A program made the translations under genes and the position numbers. Shown here piece by piece: positions 45,358 through 55,614 of a DNA stretch of 64,000 nt. The stretch's first letter is position 1, and each line of letters begins with the position of its first letter. Source of the stretch: Thermococcus sp. (GTDB lineage: Archaea > Methanobacteriota_B > Thermococci > Thermococcales > Thermococcaceae); contig NZ_JALVAO010000050.1 of NCBI RefSeq assembly GCF_027011145.1, positions 48,036 to 112,035 on the forward strand. The letters are read 5' to 3'. The notes beneath the pieces were generated by a model. The model was not told where the DNA came from. It saw only the letters and a list, made by a program, of their open reading frames with translations, and made no database searches.

Positions 45358-46152
45358 ATGATTTACAGGCTTCTCTCCCACGTCCCCCACATTATTTTCA
45401 AGCCCGCCTACGATCTGTACGAGAAGTACCTCTTTGAAAAGGTTAAATCAGGGAACATTCCCAAGCACGTTGCCATAATAATGGACGGCAACAGGAGATG
45501 GGCAAGGAAACTCGAAAAGCCCCCATGGTATGGCCACTTCTTTGGTTCCAAAAAGCTTGAGGAAATCCTCGAATGGTGTCGCGAGCTTGGAATAAGGACG
45601 CTCACTGTTTATGCATTCTCCACCGAGAACTTCAAGAGAACACCAGAAGAGGTAAACGCCCTCATGAACCTATTTGAGGAGAAGTTCAAGGAGCTCGTTA
45701 AGGACGAAAGGATTCACAGATACGGCATCAGGGTGAACGTCCTTGGGAGAAAGGAACTCCTTCCCGAAAACGTCAGGAAAGCGGCAGAGGAAGCCGAGCG
45801 CGCAACGAGGAAGTACTCCAACTATACCCTCAACATAGCGTTGGCCTACGGGGGGAGGAGTGAGATTGCCGATGCCGTCAAGGAGATAGTCGAGGACGTT
45901 CTGGCCGGAAAGCTGAAGCCGGATGAGATAGACGAGGAACTCATAAAGCGCTACCTCTATTACCCCAACATGCCCGACCCGGACATAGTGATAAGAACCG
46001 GCGGTGAGGTTAGGATAAGCAACTTCCTTCTCTACCAGATTGCCTACAGCGAACTCTTCTTCGTTGATGTATACTTCCCGGAGTTCAGGAAGATTGACTT
46101 CCTTCGAATCATACGCGAGTTCCAGAAGAGGCAGAGGCGCTTTGGACGGTAG
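45358..46152 (+). CDS. uppS: Cis-prenyltransferase (UppS/Rer2 type)
   Basis: A 264-residue cis-prenyltransferase making long-chain polyprenyl diphosphates from IPP for archaeal dolichol-type carriers. The catalytic motif is IIMDGNRRWAR (residues ~41-51), followed by YAFSTENFKRTPEEV and the C-terminal PDPDIVIRTGGEVRISNFLLYQ. An N-terminal extension (MIYRLLSHVPHIIFKPAYDL) is typical of archaeal forms. ATG 45358 is preferred; a GTG at 45349 is the alternative. It lies in an operon after the gamma-carbonic anhydrase-like gene. Confidence 0.95.
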   Translation: MIYRLLSHVPHIIFKPAYDLYEKYLFEKVKSGNIPKHVAIIMDGNRRWARKLEKPPWYGHFFGSKKLEEILEWCRELGIRTLTVYAFSTENFKRTPEEVNALMNLFEEKFKELVKDERIHRYGIRVNVLGRKELLPENVRKAAEEAERATRKYSNYTLNIALAYGGRSEIADAVKEIVEDVLAGKLKPDEIDEELIKRYLYYPNMPDPDIVIRTGGEVRISNFLLYQIAYSELFFVDVYFPEFRKIDFLRIIREFQKRQRRFGR

Positions 46153-46169
46153 TTTTTAAGCTTTTCCGC

Positions 46170-46182
46170 TAAAGCTTATTAA
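46170..46182 (+). promoter_or_regulatory. TATA box for tip26
   Basis: AAAGCTTATTAAC, with GGTGGTGA shortly before ATG 46213. Confidence 0.45.
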
Positions 46183-46212
46183 CACCCGCGAGAACCTTCT
46201 CAGGTGGTGAGC

Positions 46213-46887
46213 ATGTACAGTGAGCTGAGTCCCGGCGTTAAGAAGGTCTACACTCAGGTTCGCTACCTCGACGACTACCACTGGGAAATCGAGGGGAATA
46301 CGATAATTGGAACCCACAAGAAGAGCAACGTAAAAGTTATCATAGACGTCGCCAAGAACAAAGAGGATGCAGACTCTCTCGCTGGAAAGGACGTCAATGG
46401 AATCCACATCGTGGCGATTCCCGACAAGGGCGTCTTTTATGTCAAGAACGGAAGCTTTGTCCTTACCTACCGCTACCTCAAAGCCACCCTCGCGGATATA
46501 AACGACCACATAGTTTGGGCCGGCTTCAAGGTCGTTGAAAGCGATGGGAAACTCGTTCAGGAGGACATCTACGAGTACCTAGGCGGTGCGCTGATAAACC
46601 ACATAAAGGCCAACCTTTTAGCTGGTCAGGACTACATCTTCTGGCAGTTTTACAGGTGCGAGGAATGCGGGAAGTACGTTGACATTGAGAACCTCGAGAA
46701 CCACCTTAAGGGGCACGGTATAAAACTCCACGAGAAGAGCGAGGAGCACTACGAGGTCTTTGAGCTCAACTTCAGGGACGGCAAGGTTTACGACAAGTTC
46801 GGCAAGGAAGTCAAGCTCGACAAGTTCAGCGAAGAGGCGAAGGAGTTCCTGAACGAGGTGTTCTCGGGTGCTCCATCAGGGGGGTGA
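46213..46887 (+). CDS. TIP26, TBP-interacting protein
   Basis: A 224-residue protein closely matching what I recall of TIP26, the TBP-interacting protein of Thermococcus kodakarensis. The N-terminal half ([20 protein letters not shown]) and the segment [23 protein letters not shown], with a CxxC...H...H zinc-finger-like motif, are its features. TIP26 binds TBP and reduces its DNA binding in vitro, so it may modulate transcription initiation; a physiological role is not established. ATG 46213 is preceded by GGTGGTGA. It is followed 3 nt after its stop by the DUF257-like gene. Confidence 0.88.
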   Translation: MYSELSPGVKKVYTQVRYLDDYHWEIEGNTIIGTHKKSNVKVIIDVAKNKEDADSLAGKDVNGIHIVAIPDKGVFYVKNGSFVLTYRYLKATLADINDHIVWAGFKVVESDGKLVQEDIYEYLGGALINHIKANLLAGQDYIFWQFYRCEECGKYVDIENLENHLKGHGIKLHEKSEEHYEVFELNFRDGKVYDKFGKEVKLDKFSEEAKEFLNEVFSGAPSGG

Positions 46888-46890
46888 TTG

Positions 46891-47652
46891 ATGGAAACCC
46901 TCCTCGAGGTTTTTCCTCCCTCGAAAATGAAGGGGTCAACCGTTTCCGTAATTTTTGACACCTATTCGTCAGCCTGGCAGATTTTATTTCTCTTTCTGAG
47001 AAAAGCCATTGAAGAGGGCTACTTTACGGTTATTTCAAACTACAGCGTTCCCCTCAAAAGCCTCCTCCACAGGTGCAGTAGTGTAGGTCTAAACGCGGAG
47101 GAAGCACTCCAAAGTTCCAGGCTTGCCATAATAGACGTCTTCGGCTCCAGGTATTCGCCCCTCAGACTCGATATGAAGAACGTCTTCTACCTCGACAAGG
47201 TTGAACCAGAGACCATAAACCCGAAGATAGACATGATCTACTGCGGGCCTCTCAAGGAGAGGTTGACTTCAGAGAACGCCATCAGAATGATTTACACCCT
47301 TGACGGGGCCTCCCTGATGCTCGGGGAAGAACAGACCATAAAGCTCCTCAACCAGACGATAGCCCAGAAGAGCATCCGCTTTCCTGAATCAATTCTTCTC
47401 CTGCCACTCAACGCAGACATGGTCTCCAAGAGGTTCGTGGCATGGGTTTCAAACATAAGCGACTACGTTCTACTGGCAAAGTCGGAGATAAGGGATAACA
47501 ACGTCAAAGAGCTCCTCTACTTCCTGAAAGCACCATACGCGGACTTCGAACCGATGATATACTCCCTTAAAGTAAGCAGGGGAAGGGAAAAGATAGTGTT
47601 GAAAAAGATATCAACCCCTGAACTTTGGCCTCCTGCTGAGGAGGAGCGGTAG
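46891..47652 (+). CDS. DUF257-like Thermococcales protein (RecA/KaiC-like core)
   Basis: A 253-residue soluble protein. The N-terminal part ([29 protein letters not shown]) and later [11 protein letters not shown] suggest a degenerate RecA/KaiC-like fold without a P-loop, as in DUF257 proteins restricted to Thermococcales. The function is unknown. ATG 46891 follows GGGGTGATTG; it is probably co-transcribed with tip26. Its end overlaps the convergent thrS by 42 nt. Confidence 0.75.
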   Translation: METLLEVFPPSKMKGSTVSVIFDTYSSAWQILFLFLRKAIEEGYFTVISNYSVPLKSLLHRCSSVGLNAEEALQSSRLAIIDVFGSRYSPLRLDMKNVFYLDKVEPETINPKIDMIYCGPLKERLTSENAIRMIYTLDGASLMLGEEQTIKLLNQTIAQKSIRFPESILLLPLNADMVSKRFVAWVSNISDYVLLAKSEIRDNNVKELLYFLKAPYADFEPMIYSLKVSRGREKIVLKKISTPELWPPAEEER

Positions 47653-49491
47653 GGGCCTCGGCTTGTAGGGGAAGCCCTCGGTCTTCCTCTTTATCTCCCT
47701 GATGAGGTCTTCGAGTTGCATCTCAACCTGCTTGCCGTCCTCCCTTCTTCTCACCGTTACCGTGTTCTGCTCCTTCTCGTTCTTGCCGACGACGACTATG
47801 TAGGGAATCCACTCCTTCTCAGCTTTCCTTATCTTCTTGTTGAGTCTATCGCCGGTATCGTCAACGTCAACCCTTATCTTAGCTCCTTCAAGCTTTCCTG
47901 CAACGTAGAGGGCGTAGTCCATGACTTCATCGCTGACCGGTATAACCCTGGCCTGTATCGGGCTGAGCCAGAGCGGGAAGCTCGGCTTTATTCCCTTCGC
48001 CTGCAGTTTCGCCTGCTTCTCGAGGATAGCGTACATGACGCGCTCAATCGCTCCGCTCGGAGAGCAGTGGAGTATCAACGGATAGCGCTCCTTGCCTTCC
48101 TCGTCGTAGTAGGTTATTCCAAACCTTTCAGCGTTCTCCACGTCTATCTGCACCGTGCTCAAAGCGGCCGCTTTGTCGAGGTTGTCAACGAAGTTGAACT
48201 CGAACTTGAGTATGAAGTAGAAGAACCTCTGGTCCCACATCTCTATCAGGACGGGCTTGCCTATTATCTTCGCCAGCTCGACTATGAAGTCCCTGTTTTC
48301 CTCCCAGAAGTCCCTCGTAAAGCGTATGGCCACCTCGTAGTCCTCTGGCGTAAGGCCAACGCCCTTAAGAACCTCCATGCTAAGCTTGTACTGCTTCTTG
48401 AACTCGTCCATCGCCTGCTTTAAATCGCGAGCAACGGTGTGCATGTCCGGCATCGTGAAGGCCCTGAGCCTTCTCAGGCCTGAAAGCTCACCGCTCTTCT
48501 CTCTCCTAAAGGAGTATCTAGTTAGCTCGTACATCCTCAGCGGAAGGTTGCGGTAGCTTATGATTGCGTCCTTCTTGATGAGGAACTGACCGAAGCAGGC
48601 CGCGAAGCGGAGGAAGAACTTCTTGTCACCGCTCTTCACGATATACTGTCTCGCAGGGAACCTGTTAAGGTACTTCTCAAGGGCAGGGTGCTCGAAGTCA
48701 TACATGATTGGCGTTTCCACTTCCATGGCACCGTATTCAACGACCTTCTCGGTGACGTACTGCTCGAGGAGACCCTTTATGAGCCTGCCCTTTGGATAGT
48801 AGCGGAGGTTTCCTCCGTCGCTTCCCGGTTCGTAGTCAACGAGCTCGTGCTCAAGCATGAGCTTAACGTGCGGTGGTTCTCTGTCGGCTATCCTGTTCTT
48901 GGCTATTTCATAGTTGACGAACTTCCTGAGGTTCTCGTGACCAGTGAAGTCGAACTTATCCACCTCGATGAGCTCGCCCTCTGGGGTTAGGATATACCAG
49001 TAGCTTACAAGCTCCTTCTCCTCCTTTTCAAGGGCTATGTTGCGCTCCTCTTTCGAAACGCCTTCCTCCGGAACTATCGTCCTGCTGAGCTCGGCCAGCG
49101 GGTGGCCCTTACAGCTGAGCTTGAAGGCCTTGTAGTAGCCAAACGGGGCGCGCTTGACTTCATAGCCTTTCTCGCGAAGCTTTTCCTCGATTTTCTTGAG
49201 CACCTCAAGGGCAACGTCCGGCTTCGCCAGTTCGCTACTCAGGTGGGCGAAGGGGTAAACGAAGACCCTCTCGGCCTTGACCTGTTTTGCGACCTCTTCG
49301 ATTTCCTTCACTGCCTTCTCGACGACCTCGTCTGGGTTTGACTCATCAACCTTCTCGACGCTTATGAAGACCGCCAGAACCTCATCGAGCCTGCCCTTCT
49401 TCTGTTCCTCGCTTATCGGCTCGGGGTTCTTGAGGGCTTTGTCTCTGACCTCGTACTCAAGGTAGTCCGCGTGTATCAGAAGCATTCTCAT
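47611..49491 (-). CDS. thrS: Threonyl-tRNA synthetase, archaeal type
   Basis: A 626-residue class II synthetase. The N-terminal ~145 residues ([19 protein letters not shown]) are the archaeal D-aminoacyl-tRNA-deacylase-like editing domain that removes serine from tRNA-Thr. The catalytic domain follows with motif 2 in [18 protein letters not shown] and the zinc-ligand region around CFGQF, and the anticodon-binding domain is at the C-terminus ([10 protein letters not shown] to [11 protein letters not shown]). The start is ATG 49491, with GGTGGT 4 nt upstream; in-frame GTG 49503 is rejected. It overlaps the DUF257-like gene by 42 nt. Confidence 0.96.
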   Translation of the reverse strand: MRMLLIHADYLEYEVRDKALKNPEPISEEQKKGRLDEVLAVFISVEKVDESNPDEVVEKAVKEIEEVAKQVKAERVFVYPFAHLSSELAKPDVALEVLKKIEEKLREKGYEVKRAPFGYYKAFKLSCKGHPLAELSRTIVPEEGVSKEERNIALEKEEKELVSYWYILTPEGELIEVDKFDFTGHENLRKFVNYEIAKNRIADREPPHVKLMLEHELVDYEPGSDGGNLRYYPKGRLIKGLLEQYVTEKVVEYGAMEVETPIMYDFEHPALEKYLNRFPARQYIVKSGDKKFFLRFAACFGQFLIKKDAIISYRNLPLRMYELTRYSFRREKSGELSGLRRLRAFTMPDMHTVARDLKQAMDEFKKQYKLSMEVLKGVGLTPEDYEVAIRFTRDFWEENRDFIVELAKIIGKPVLIEMWDQRFFYFILKFEFNFVDNLDKAAALSTVQIDVENAERFGITYYDEEGKERYPLILHCSPSGAIERVMYAILEKQAKLQAKGIKPSFPLWLSPIQARVIPVSDEVMDYALYVAGKLEGAKIRVDVDDTGDRLNKKIRKAEKEWIPYIVVVGKNEKEQNTVTVRRREDGKQVEMQLEDLIREIKRKTEGFPYKPRPLPLLLSRRPKFRG

Positions 49492-49560
49492 TCCTACCAC
49501 CACCTCTCCATCGCTTCGAATTACTAAAACTTTTTCCTTCCGCCTATAAACGTTGGGGAA

Positions 49561-49571
49561 CGCTTAAAAAG
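49561..49571 (+). promoter_or_regulatory. TATA box for the csl4 operon
   Basis: CGCTTAAAAAG, with GGAGGTGAGGG before ATG 49603. Confidence 0.5.
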
Positions 49572-49602
49572 ACGGGGTAGGAAAATCTTCGGAGGTGAGG
49601 GA

Positions 49603-50196
49603 ATGGAGGATAAGAAGGTTAAGAACGGCGACCTCGTACTTCCGGGAGATTATCTCGGCGTCATAGAGGAGTTCATGCCCGGTGAAGGTGTCAGAGAAGA
49701 GAACGGCGAACTTTACGCAACGAGGGCTGGTAAAGTCAGAATCAACCAGGAGAAAATGGAGATAAGCGTCGAACCCGTAACAGACACTCCCCCTCTCCCA
49801 AAGGTCGGCGATGTGGTTCTCGCCAGGGTCATAGAGGTCAAGCCTCAAGCTGTAATAGTCCAGCTCCTCCAGATAGAGGGTCGCGAAAACGACAGGGAAA
49901 TAGCGACCTCAAAGCTCGCCGGAATTCACATTTCCCAGATAAAGGAGGGCTTTGTCGAGGACATAACCAAGGAGTTCAAGATTGGCGACATCGTGAGGGC
50001 AAAGGTCATAGCCAACGAAAAGAGCCCGATACAGCTTACAACAAGGGATAAAGATCTTGGCGTCGTTTACGCCCTCTGCTCCCGCTGTAGGACTCCCCTC
50101 ATAAGGCGTGGGGACAAGCTGATCTGCCCGCGCTGTGGAAACGTCGAGACAAGAAAGCTCTCGCCTTATTACAGAAAGGTAAAGGTGTCTCTATGA
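49603..50196 (+). CDS. csl4: Csl4 exosome subunit
   Basis: A 197-residue RNA-binding cap subunit of the archaeal exosome. The N-terminal domain (NGDLVLPGDYLGVIEEFMPGEGV) is followed by an S1 domain (residues ~65-150, GDVVLARVIEVKPQAVIVQL) and a C-terminal zinc ribbon with CSRCRTP and CPRCGN. This three-part layout defines Csl4. It guides RNA to the Rrp41/42 ring. Stop and next start overlap by 4 nt (ATGA). Confidence 0.96.
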   Translation: MEDKKVKNGDLVLPGDYLGVIEEFMPGEGVREENGELYATRAGKVRINQEKMEISVEPVTDTPPLPKVGDVVLARVIEVKPQAVIVQLLQIEGRENDREIATSKLAGIHISQIKEGFVEDITKEFKIGDIVRAKVIANEKSPIQLTTRDKDLGVVYALCSRCRTPLIRRGDKLICPRCGNVETRKLSPYYRKVKVSL

Positions 50197-50822
50197 GGGC
50201 CAAGAAGGTAATAACGATTCACGTAAAGGACGACGTTGAAAAGGAGGAGTTCATGAAGGAGCTCCAGAGACTCCGCCTGCCGGCTTTCATCTACGTCCAC
50301 GGGAAGCTAAACTCGCTTAAAATCAACGTTCAGGGTACAAAGGACGACATCAGGGAGGCAATAAGGAAGATAAGGGAAATCCACAACCGCGTAAGGGCCA
50401 AGCTCTATCCGGACAAGCGCGGTTTATACCACTACACGATTGATGACCTCCTCCGCGAGGCCAGAACGAGCGTTTCAACCCCCATAATAATCAAAGCCCT
50501 CGAACTCCTCGGCGAAAAGGTCGAACTCAGCGAAGATGAGCTCGTAACATCCCTCCCCTGGAGCGAGGCCGTTGAAGTCGTTGAAAAGCTTGGAGATGCT
50601 CTTTCGGAGATAGCGCTCCAGACGACGAGGCAGATTAGGGAAGTAGTAGTTCCGGTCAGCGTTGCCTTTAACCTCCCTCCCGAGGAAGTCATGGAGAAGC
50701 TCGTCGAGCTGGGCCTCGCCGAGTGGAAGGAGGATAAGTTTAAATACGAGCTCATTAAGAACAAGGAGCAGGCCCTAGAGGAGCTGTTAAAAGCCCTAAA
50801 AGGTGATGCTGATGAGGATTGA
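50193..50822 (+). CDS. DUF2067 family protein
   Basis: A 209-residue archaeal protein of the DUF2067 family. It starts with a ferredoxin-like segment ([38 protein letters not shown]) and continues with helical regions. Gene order csl4 - DUF2067 - rpoL, with 4-nt and 11-nt overlaps, is conserved in archaea and suggests a part in RNA metabolism. No catalytic motif is visible and the function is unknown. Confidence 0.83.
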   Translation: MRAKKVITIHVKDDVEKEEFMKELQRLRLPAFIYVHGKLNSLKINVQGTKDDIREAIRKIREIHNRVRAKLYPDKRGLYHYTIDDLLREARTSVSTPIIIKALELLGEKVELSEDELVTSLPWSEAVEVVEKLGDALSEIALQTTRQIREVVVPVSVAFNLPPEEVMEKLVELGLAEWKEDKFKYELIKNKEQALEELLKALKGDADED

Positions 50823-51099
50823 AGTAATAAAGCGCGAGGAAAACCTGCTGGAGTTTTACCTCGAAGGGGAGGACCACACATTCGCCAACCTGCTCAACGA
50901 AGTCCTCCACGAGAACAAGCACGTTAAGTTCGCAGGTTACACAATCGAGCACCCGATTCTCATGGCCAGAAAGCCGAGGTTTAAAGTCGTAACCGATGGG
51001 AAGGTTACCCCGGAGAAAGCCCTGGAGGAGGCCGCCCAGAAGATATTCGACAGGGCCAGGGTTCTTCTTGATGCGTGGAAGAAGGCCCTCGAAGGGTGA
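50812..51099 (+). CDS. rpoL: RNA polymerase subunit L (Rpb11-like)
   Basis: A 95-residue archaeal RNAP assembly subunit equivalent to eukaryotic Rpb11. [31 protein letters not shown] is the signature of the dimerisation domain that pairs with RpoD to start RNAP assembly. ATG 50812 is set by GGTGAT 4 nt upstream. It overlaps the DUF2067 gene by 11 nt and the RNase III-like gene by 4 nt (GTGA). Confidence 0.96.
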   Translation: MRIEVIKREENLLEFYLEGEDHTFANLLNEVLHENKHVKFAGYTIEHPILMARKPRFKVVTDGKVTPEKALEEAAQKIFDRARVLLDAWKKALEG

Positions 51100-51500
51100 A
51101 ACCCTTGGCCTCTTTTTCTTACTCCAAAGATTTTACCGACAAGGGCCTGGCCAAGTTTGGCGATTCCCTCCTTAACTTCGTGTTTTCCCTGGCCCTGAGC
51201 GAGTATCTGGGCAAGCCTACCGGGGAGAGGGTTCCAAACTCATCGCTTGCCCTCGCCATTGAAATGGCAGGCCTACGAAAGCTAGCCCCCCCGAGGAGCG
51301 ACAAGCACGCGAGGGGTGATGTGGCTGAAGCTATTCTAGCTTACGCCTGGCTTGAGGGCGTTATAACGATTGAGGAGGCCGTTCAAATCATCAGGGAAAA
51401 CCTCACAGAAGATGTAACCCACTTCACACGGAAAAAGGAGGCAATAGGGAAGGCCCTGGCCGTTCTTTACAGGGAGATAGGGAAGAGAATGGGAGTTTAA
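51096..51500 (+). CDS. RNase III-fold protein, one catalytic acidic residue missing
   Basis: A 134-residue single-domain protein resembling the RNase III endonuclease domain. The first motif, normally LEFLGD, reads LAKFGD (D23; the usual Glu is A19). The second, with Asp and Glu, reads [10 protein letters not shown] (D75, E78). Three of four acidic residues are kept; activity may be altered or lost. No dsRNA-binding domain is present. The start is GTG 51096, overlapping the rpoL stop. The context with exosome and RNAP genes supports an RNA role. It ends 4 nt into the next, convergent gene. Confidence 0.78.
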   Translation: MKPLASFSYSKDFTDKGLAKFGDSLLNFVFSLALSEYLGKPTGERVPNSSLALAIEMAGLRKLAPPRSDKHARGDVAEAILAYAWLEGVITIEEAVQIIRENLTEDVTHFTRKKEAIGKALAVLYREIGKRMGV

Positions 51501-52168
51501 GTTATCCTCGGCGGTCTCATCATCTCAGGAAGGTCACGCCAGAGCCAGAGAACGGTTATTGTGTAGTGGAAAAACAGAAAAGGAATCAACCAGCTCTGAA
51601 GGCCGAAGCGCTCAATCAGACCAAAGGGAACAACAATAGGATAGGGGATTTTGAGGAGATAGAACAGTTCCCTCGTTTTCTCACCGAGGAGGATTCCCTT
51701 CCTTGAGAGCACGATGAGGAGTCCATGGAACAGTAAATAACTCCCAATGAGCAAAAACAGCTGGATATTCTTAACCGAAAGGATAATGGCAAGATAGTGG
51801 AAGATCAACTCCCCGATTAAAAGCAACGTAATGAGTATCTCCAGAGCTATCTTCGGACTAAATCCAGCCTCGGTGTAGGGTTGCTCATAATAGTAATCGG
51901 GCTTTGTTCTCAGTTTTGGGAGTTTCCCAATATATTCGTCCGAAAACATTAAGGATATCAAGTAGGTAAAGAGCTCCCAGTAAAAGATAAGGGGCACCAT
52001 ATAATCGTATTCAATCCCGGTAGCCCCAAACAGGAAAGTTTCGGAGAATATTAAAACCCCCAACGACCAGTGGAAAGGGAAGGAGTTTGACTTAATCTTT
52101 TCCACAATGACTCCAATGCTGACGGAGAGCGAGCCGTACAGAAAGATGAGCACTACCAACGATGCCAT
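51497..52168 (-). CDS. Polytopic membrane protein, unknown
   Basis: A 223-residue, about six-helix membrane protein with cytoplasmic segments near [16 protein letters not shown] and the C-terminal [13 protein letters not shown]. Codon use is more AT-rich than in the neighbouring rpoL cluster. No family is recognised. ATG 52168. Convergent with the RNase III-like gene. Confidence 0.65.
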   Translation of the reverse strand: MASLVVLIFLYGSLSVSIGVIVEKIKSNSFPFHWSLGVLIFSETFLFGATGIEYDYMVPLIFYWELFTYLISLMFSDEYIGKLPKLRTKPDYYYEQPYTEAGFSPKIALEILITLLLIGELIFHYLAIILSVKNIQLFLLIGSYLLFHGLLIVLSRKGILLGEKTRELFYLLKIPYPIVVPFGLIERFGLQSWLIPFLFFHYTITVLWLWRDLPEMMRPPRIT

Positions 52169-52250
52169 GATTTCACCCCGAAAACAAGTGAAAGAACAAT
52201 ATAAATACTTTTCGAAATTAGAATATAAACAAGCTGAGAAAAGGTAAAAT

Positions 52251-53057
52251 TCAGAGGCTCGTTAGCAGTTCTATGAGTCCCTGCTTGCTCGGTATCTTCG
52301 CGAACTTGTCCGGGTCTTTGACTTTCAGTAGGAGTGGGACGTCGCCAAATAGTCTGAGCACCTTTCCAAAAGGTATGCTTCCCTCTCCAGGAAGGAGGTG
52401 GAGGTCGCCGACACCGTAAGCCAGAGCATCTTCGGGCTCGACCTGCGGGAAGAGCTTTCCAAAGTTGTCGTGTATCATGAGAATCACAGTCTTGTCAGTG
52501 CCGAGTTTAACGTCTTCAAGCAGTTTCTCCTCGTTGCCCTGAGCGCTGAGGAAAGCATGAGCAACGTCGAGGGCGAACCCCACGTTTTCTCTGTTTACAC
52601 TATCAACCACATAAAGCGTGTCCTTAACGCTGAAGGTGTTTTCGAGGGCTATCTTTATGCCGAATGGAGCTACCATGTCCGCCAACTGTTGTATGGCCTC
52701 TATCTCAAGGTCGAGCCTTCCTGTCCTTCCGCTCTGCATTATTATAATCTTGGCTCCGAGCTTTATCGCAACGTCGGCTACAGCTTTGGCGACTCTAAAG
52801 TGTCTTGAGTAATAGATGTGATCACGAAGGTTAACTGAAACAGGCATTCTGACGGTGTAATCTATACCAACTCCCTTGAGAGTTGTTTCAATAGGCCTAA
52901 GCTTTCTCTCAACGACGAACCCGTTTTTTATCAGCCCCAACGCATGGGGAAATATTGACACAAAATCGTAGTCCTTGATTTTTACGTCTGCAAGCACTGA
53001 AGCAAGGGTTTTGTCCTTAGTAACGAAGTGGGGATATATCGTTACTCCTATCTCCAT
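52251..53057 (-). CDS. Sugar-phosphate isomerase/epimerase-like TIM barrel (AP endonuclease 2 superfamily)
   Basis: A 268-residue TIM-barrel protein of the AP-endonuclease-2 superfamily. Metal-ligand positions are seen in IALENTFSV, GFALDVAHAF and MIHDNFGK, characteristic of sugar isomerases and epimerases. The substrate cannot be told. ATG 53057 follows AAGGTGATACC. It is divergent from the sppA gene. Confidence 0.85.
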   Translation of the reverse strand: MEIGVTIYPHFVTKDKTLASVLADVKIKDYDFVSIFPHALGLIKNGFVVERKLRPIETTLKGVGIDYTVRMPVSVNLRDHIYYSRHFRVAKAVADVAIKLGAKIIIMQSGRTGRLDLEIEAIQQLADMVAPFGIKIALENTFSVKDTLYVVDSVNRENVGFALDVAHAFLSAQGNEEKLLEDVKLGTDKTVILMIHDNFGKLFPQVEPEDALAYGVGDLHLLPGEGSIPFGKVLRLFGDVPLLLKVKDPDKFAKIPSKQGLIELLTSL

Positions 53058-53111
53058 GGTATCACCTTGTGGAAAGTTGGCTTCCCGCTATAAAAAGCTT
53101 AGGTGAGAGTA

Positions 53112-53121
53112 GGTTTAAAAG
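53112..53121 (+). promoter_or_regulatory. TATA box for sppA
   Basis: GGTTTAAAAG, 32 nt before ATG 53153, with AAGGTGGGA between. Confidence 0.5.
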
Positions 53122-53152
53122 TCAACCGCGTTATGGTCTTTAAGGTGGGACA

Positions 53153-54139
53153 ATGAAAGAGAACATCTGGAAGTACATATCAGCGGTCTTGATCCTTCTG
53201 CTTGCCCTATCAGTTGTGGCAATAGCACTCCTCTATCAATCAGCGTCCCCAATAGCTGTTTCACCTAACATGACCACACCTGCCGTCGTTGAGACCCCAG
53301 TAAACCTCACCTGCAATGGAACGTCAAGCTACCAGATAAACCAGCTCAAAGAGGAAGTCGCTTATCTGCGTTCCCTCATTAACAAAACTGGCGGAAAAAC
53401 AATAGCGGTCGTCCCCATTTTTGGGATAGTAGATGATTACACAGCCCTAGAAGTAATACCCCTGCTCAGGAGGATATCTACAAATAGCTCCATTGGGGGC
53501 GTTCTTCTCTGGATTGAGAGCCCGGGGGGAGAAGTTGGGCCGGTGATGGAAATATACTCCGCCGTTAAAAAACTTTCACTCGTAAAGCCCGTGGTGGCTT
53601 ACTCCGGTGGCATAATGGCCTCTGGGGGCTATTACATAGCCAACGGTGCCGACAAAATCGTGGCAAGTCCCCTCGCTGAGGTGGGGAGCATTGGGGTAAT
53701 ATACGTCCACTATGACCTGGAGGAGAACTACCAGAGGAACGGAATTAAAGTGGAGGTCTTCAAAACCGGCCCCTACAAGGACATGGGAGCGGAGTGGAGG
53801 GACTTAACCCCAGAGGAGAAGAAGATAATAACCAACATGGTGAACACCTACTTCCAGGCGTTCCTCCAAGCTGTGAGCGAGGGCAGGAACATGAGCGTCT
53901 CCCAGGTTAAGAAGTTCGCCAGTGGAAGAACGTGGTTCGCCGAGAACGTTACCGGGACGCTAGTGGACGAAACCGGGGGTATTGATACCGCCATTTCAGT
54001 TCTCGAAAGGTTAATGAACGTTACGAGTGCAAAAGTAGTTATATACAAGAACCTTGAAACTCCAAGCGACTTTGAGGTAGCGGGGAGCAAGGCACTCTAC
54101 CTTGACCCGAGCTATATTACTCCCTACCTCAGGGGGTGA
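53153..54139 (+). CDS. sppA: Signal peptide peptidase SppA
   Basis: A 328-residue membrane serine protease. One N-terminal helix (residues ~8-28) anchors it; the protease domain carries S157 in MASGGYYIAN and K209 in TGPYKDMG, spaced by 52 residues like the characterised Thermococcus SppA Ser-Lys pair. It degrades cleaved signal peptides at the membrane. The gene starts a likely operon with the 158-residue protein and the AI-2E-type transporter (4 nt gap, then 11-nt overlap). Confidence 0.93.
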   Translation: MKENIWKYISAVLILLLALSVVAIALLYQSASPIAVSPNMTTPAVVETPVNLTCNGTSSYQINQLKEEVAYLRSLINKTGGKTIAVVPIFGIVDDYTALEVIPLLRRISTNSSIGGVLLWIESPGGEVGPVMEIYSAVKKLSLVKPVVAYSGGIMASGGYYIANGADKIVASPLAEVGSIGVIYVHYDLEENYQRNGIKVEVFKTGPYKDMGAEWRDLTPEEKKIITNMVNTYFQAFLQAVSEGRNMSVSQVKKFASGRTWFAENVTGTLVDETGGIDTAISVLERLMNVTSAKVVIYKNLETPSDFEVAGSKALYLDPSYITPYLRG

Positions 54140-54143
54140 GAGA

Positions 54144-54620
54144 ATGCTCTGCGAGGAGAAGCTCGAGGTGTTTGAGAACGGTTTCGATGACGGGAAGTTC
54201 AAACTCAGGATTGAATTCTACGGAAAGGACGCCAGAAGGCTTCTCCTCGCTGTGATAAGGGAACTCTACCTTCCAGAATACGGGGAGGACTATGTTTACC
54301 CCTTCGAGTGCGCCAAAGACTTCTGGGGCATTTACCTTGACCCATCTGAGATCATTGCAGAGGAGCCCTCCTTCAGCCCGATAAAGTTCGTCAACAAAAG
54401 CGTCCTTAACAGGCTGGAGAAGGTGCTCGATGAAATAGCTCCAGAGGAAATTAAAGACAGAATCGACCTTGAAAAGGCCGAGATAGTGAAGCTCAAGAAA
54501 ACCCTGCTCGCGCTCGGGAAGGACTTTATCCTCGACGAAAGGGGTTACCTCATAGTCTTCAACAAGCCAAGTGCAAGGGAACTAATCTTAAAATACTTGG
54601 GGATGCTGAATGGAGCTTGA
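54144..54620 (+). CDS. Conserved 158-residue protein, unknown
   Basis: A soluble, acidic protein with an alpha/beta start (EKLEVFENGFDDGKFKLRIEFYGKDARRLL) and a C-terminal helix-rich part. No motif or family is recognised. ATG 54144 is set by GGGGGTGAGAG. It sits between sppA and the PerM-like transporter, overlapping the latter by 11 nt. Confidence 0.65.
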   Translation: MLCEEKLEVFENGFDDGKFKLRIEFYGKDARRLLLAVIRELYLPEYGEDYVYPFECAKDFWGIYLDPSEIIAEEPSFSPIKFVNKSVLNRLEKVLDEIAPEEIKDRIDLEKAEIVKLKKTLLALGKDFILDERGYLIVFNKPSARELILKYLGMLNGA

Positions 54621-55614
54621 AACTGCCGTCTGGGTCGGTGTTTCACTGGCAATACTATATTTGACCTGGCAGACGGTTAGTCCCGTTCTTTCTCCCCTGA
54701 TAGTGGCGGTTACCCTTACGTATATACTCTATCCACTCCACGAAAGGCTTAGCTCAAAAATCGGCAACCGCTGGTCAGCCCTTCTCATTACGGGAATACT
54801 TACGGTTCTTTCCTTCCTTTTCATACTCGGCTTTGCACTCTGGATAAACGACGTTAAGTATTCCCTCGCGGGGTATGTCAACACATTCTTCAAGTGGCTT
54901 CTCGGCTTAAACTTACCCGCCGAAGCATATGACTTCCTCCAGAGGCTCTCCCGGGCCATAACGGACCGTTTCGATGCCTACGTTCTGGGATACACGTACT
55001 CACTTCCAAAGCTCTCCCTTCAGGTAATCGTCATGGTGTTCTCATTTTACGGCGTCCTTGTAAACGCAAAGGCCATAAAAACGGAAGTGTACTCGCTCCT
55101 ACCCCCTTCAAACCGAGAACTTGCCGTTAAGTTAATCAACCGGGCCGGGGAAACCCTCCATCAGGTTCTCCGTGGATGGCTTCTGGTCAGCGTTGGAAAA
55201 GGCATTGCCATGGCCGTCGCCTTCTCGCTCTTTGGAGTGTCTAACGTCGGAGGTTCAATAGCGGCGGGCATACTTACGGCAATCCTTGAGCTTCTTCCCG
55301 TTGTTGGGGGCTGGATGGTCTGGCTCGGGGCATCGTTTTACCTGTTTACATCGGGAATGATTGGGCATGCGATAGCCATCTCGCTTTACGGGTTTACTCT
55401 CGTCTCGCCCCTGCCTGATATCTTCCTCTCAAAGAGACTCGGCAGAAGGCAGTGGGGCGTAAACGCACTGGTGAGCCTCGTTGGAATATTTGGAGGTTAC
55501 ATTGCCTTTGGCTTCGTTGGAATAATAATTGGACCCGTATCCCTGTCGCTCCTCATAACCCTTATAGAAGAGTGGAAGAAGGCAAAGAACACTAAGGAGC
55601 AAATCGCTTCATAA
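54610..55614 (+). CDS. AI-2E/PerM family membrane protein
   Basis: A 334-residue, about eight-helix member of the AI-2E family exporter group (PerM/YdiK-like). Typical segments are AVTLTYILYPLHERL at the N-terminus, GVSNVGGSIAAGILTAILELLPVVGGWMVWLG, and PLPDIFLSKRLG. Bacterial relatives transport or release AI-2 or act as Na+/H+ antiporters; the archaeal role is unknown. It is coupled to the upstream gene by an 11-nt overlap and its end overlaps the convergent folP-like gene by 23 nt. Confidence 0.88.
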   Translation: MELETAVWVGVSLAILYLTWQTVSPVLSPLIVAVTLTYILYPLHERLSSKIGNRWSALLITGILTVLSFLFILGFALWINDVKYSLAGYVNTFFKWLLGLNLPAEAYDFLQRLSRAITDRFDAYVLGYTYSLPKLSLQVIVMVFSFYGVLVNAKAIKTEVYSLLPPSNRELAVKLINRAGETLHQVLRGWLLVSVGKGIAMAVAFSLFGVSNVGGSIAAGILTAILELLPVVGGWMVWLGASFYLFTSGMIGHAIAISLYGFTLVSPLPDIFLSKRLGRRQWGVNALVSLVGIFGGYIAFGFVGIIIGPVSLSLLITLIEEWKKAKNTKEQIAS

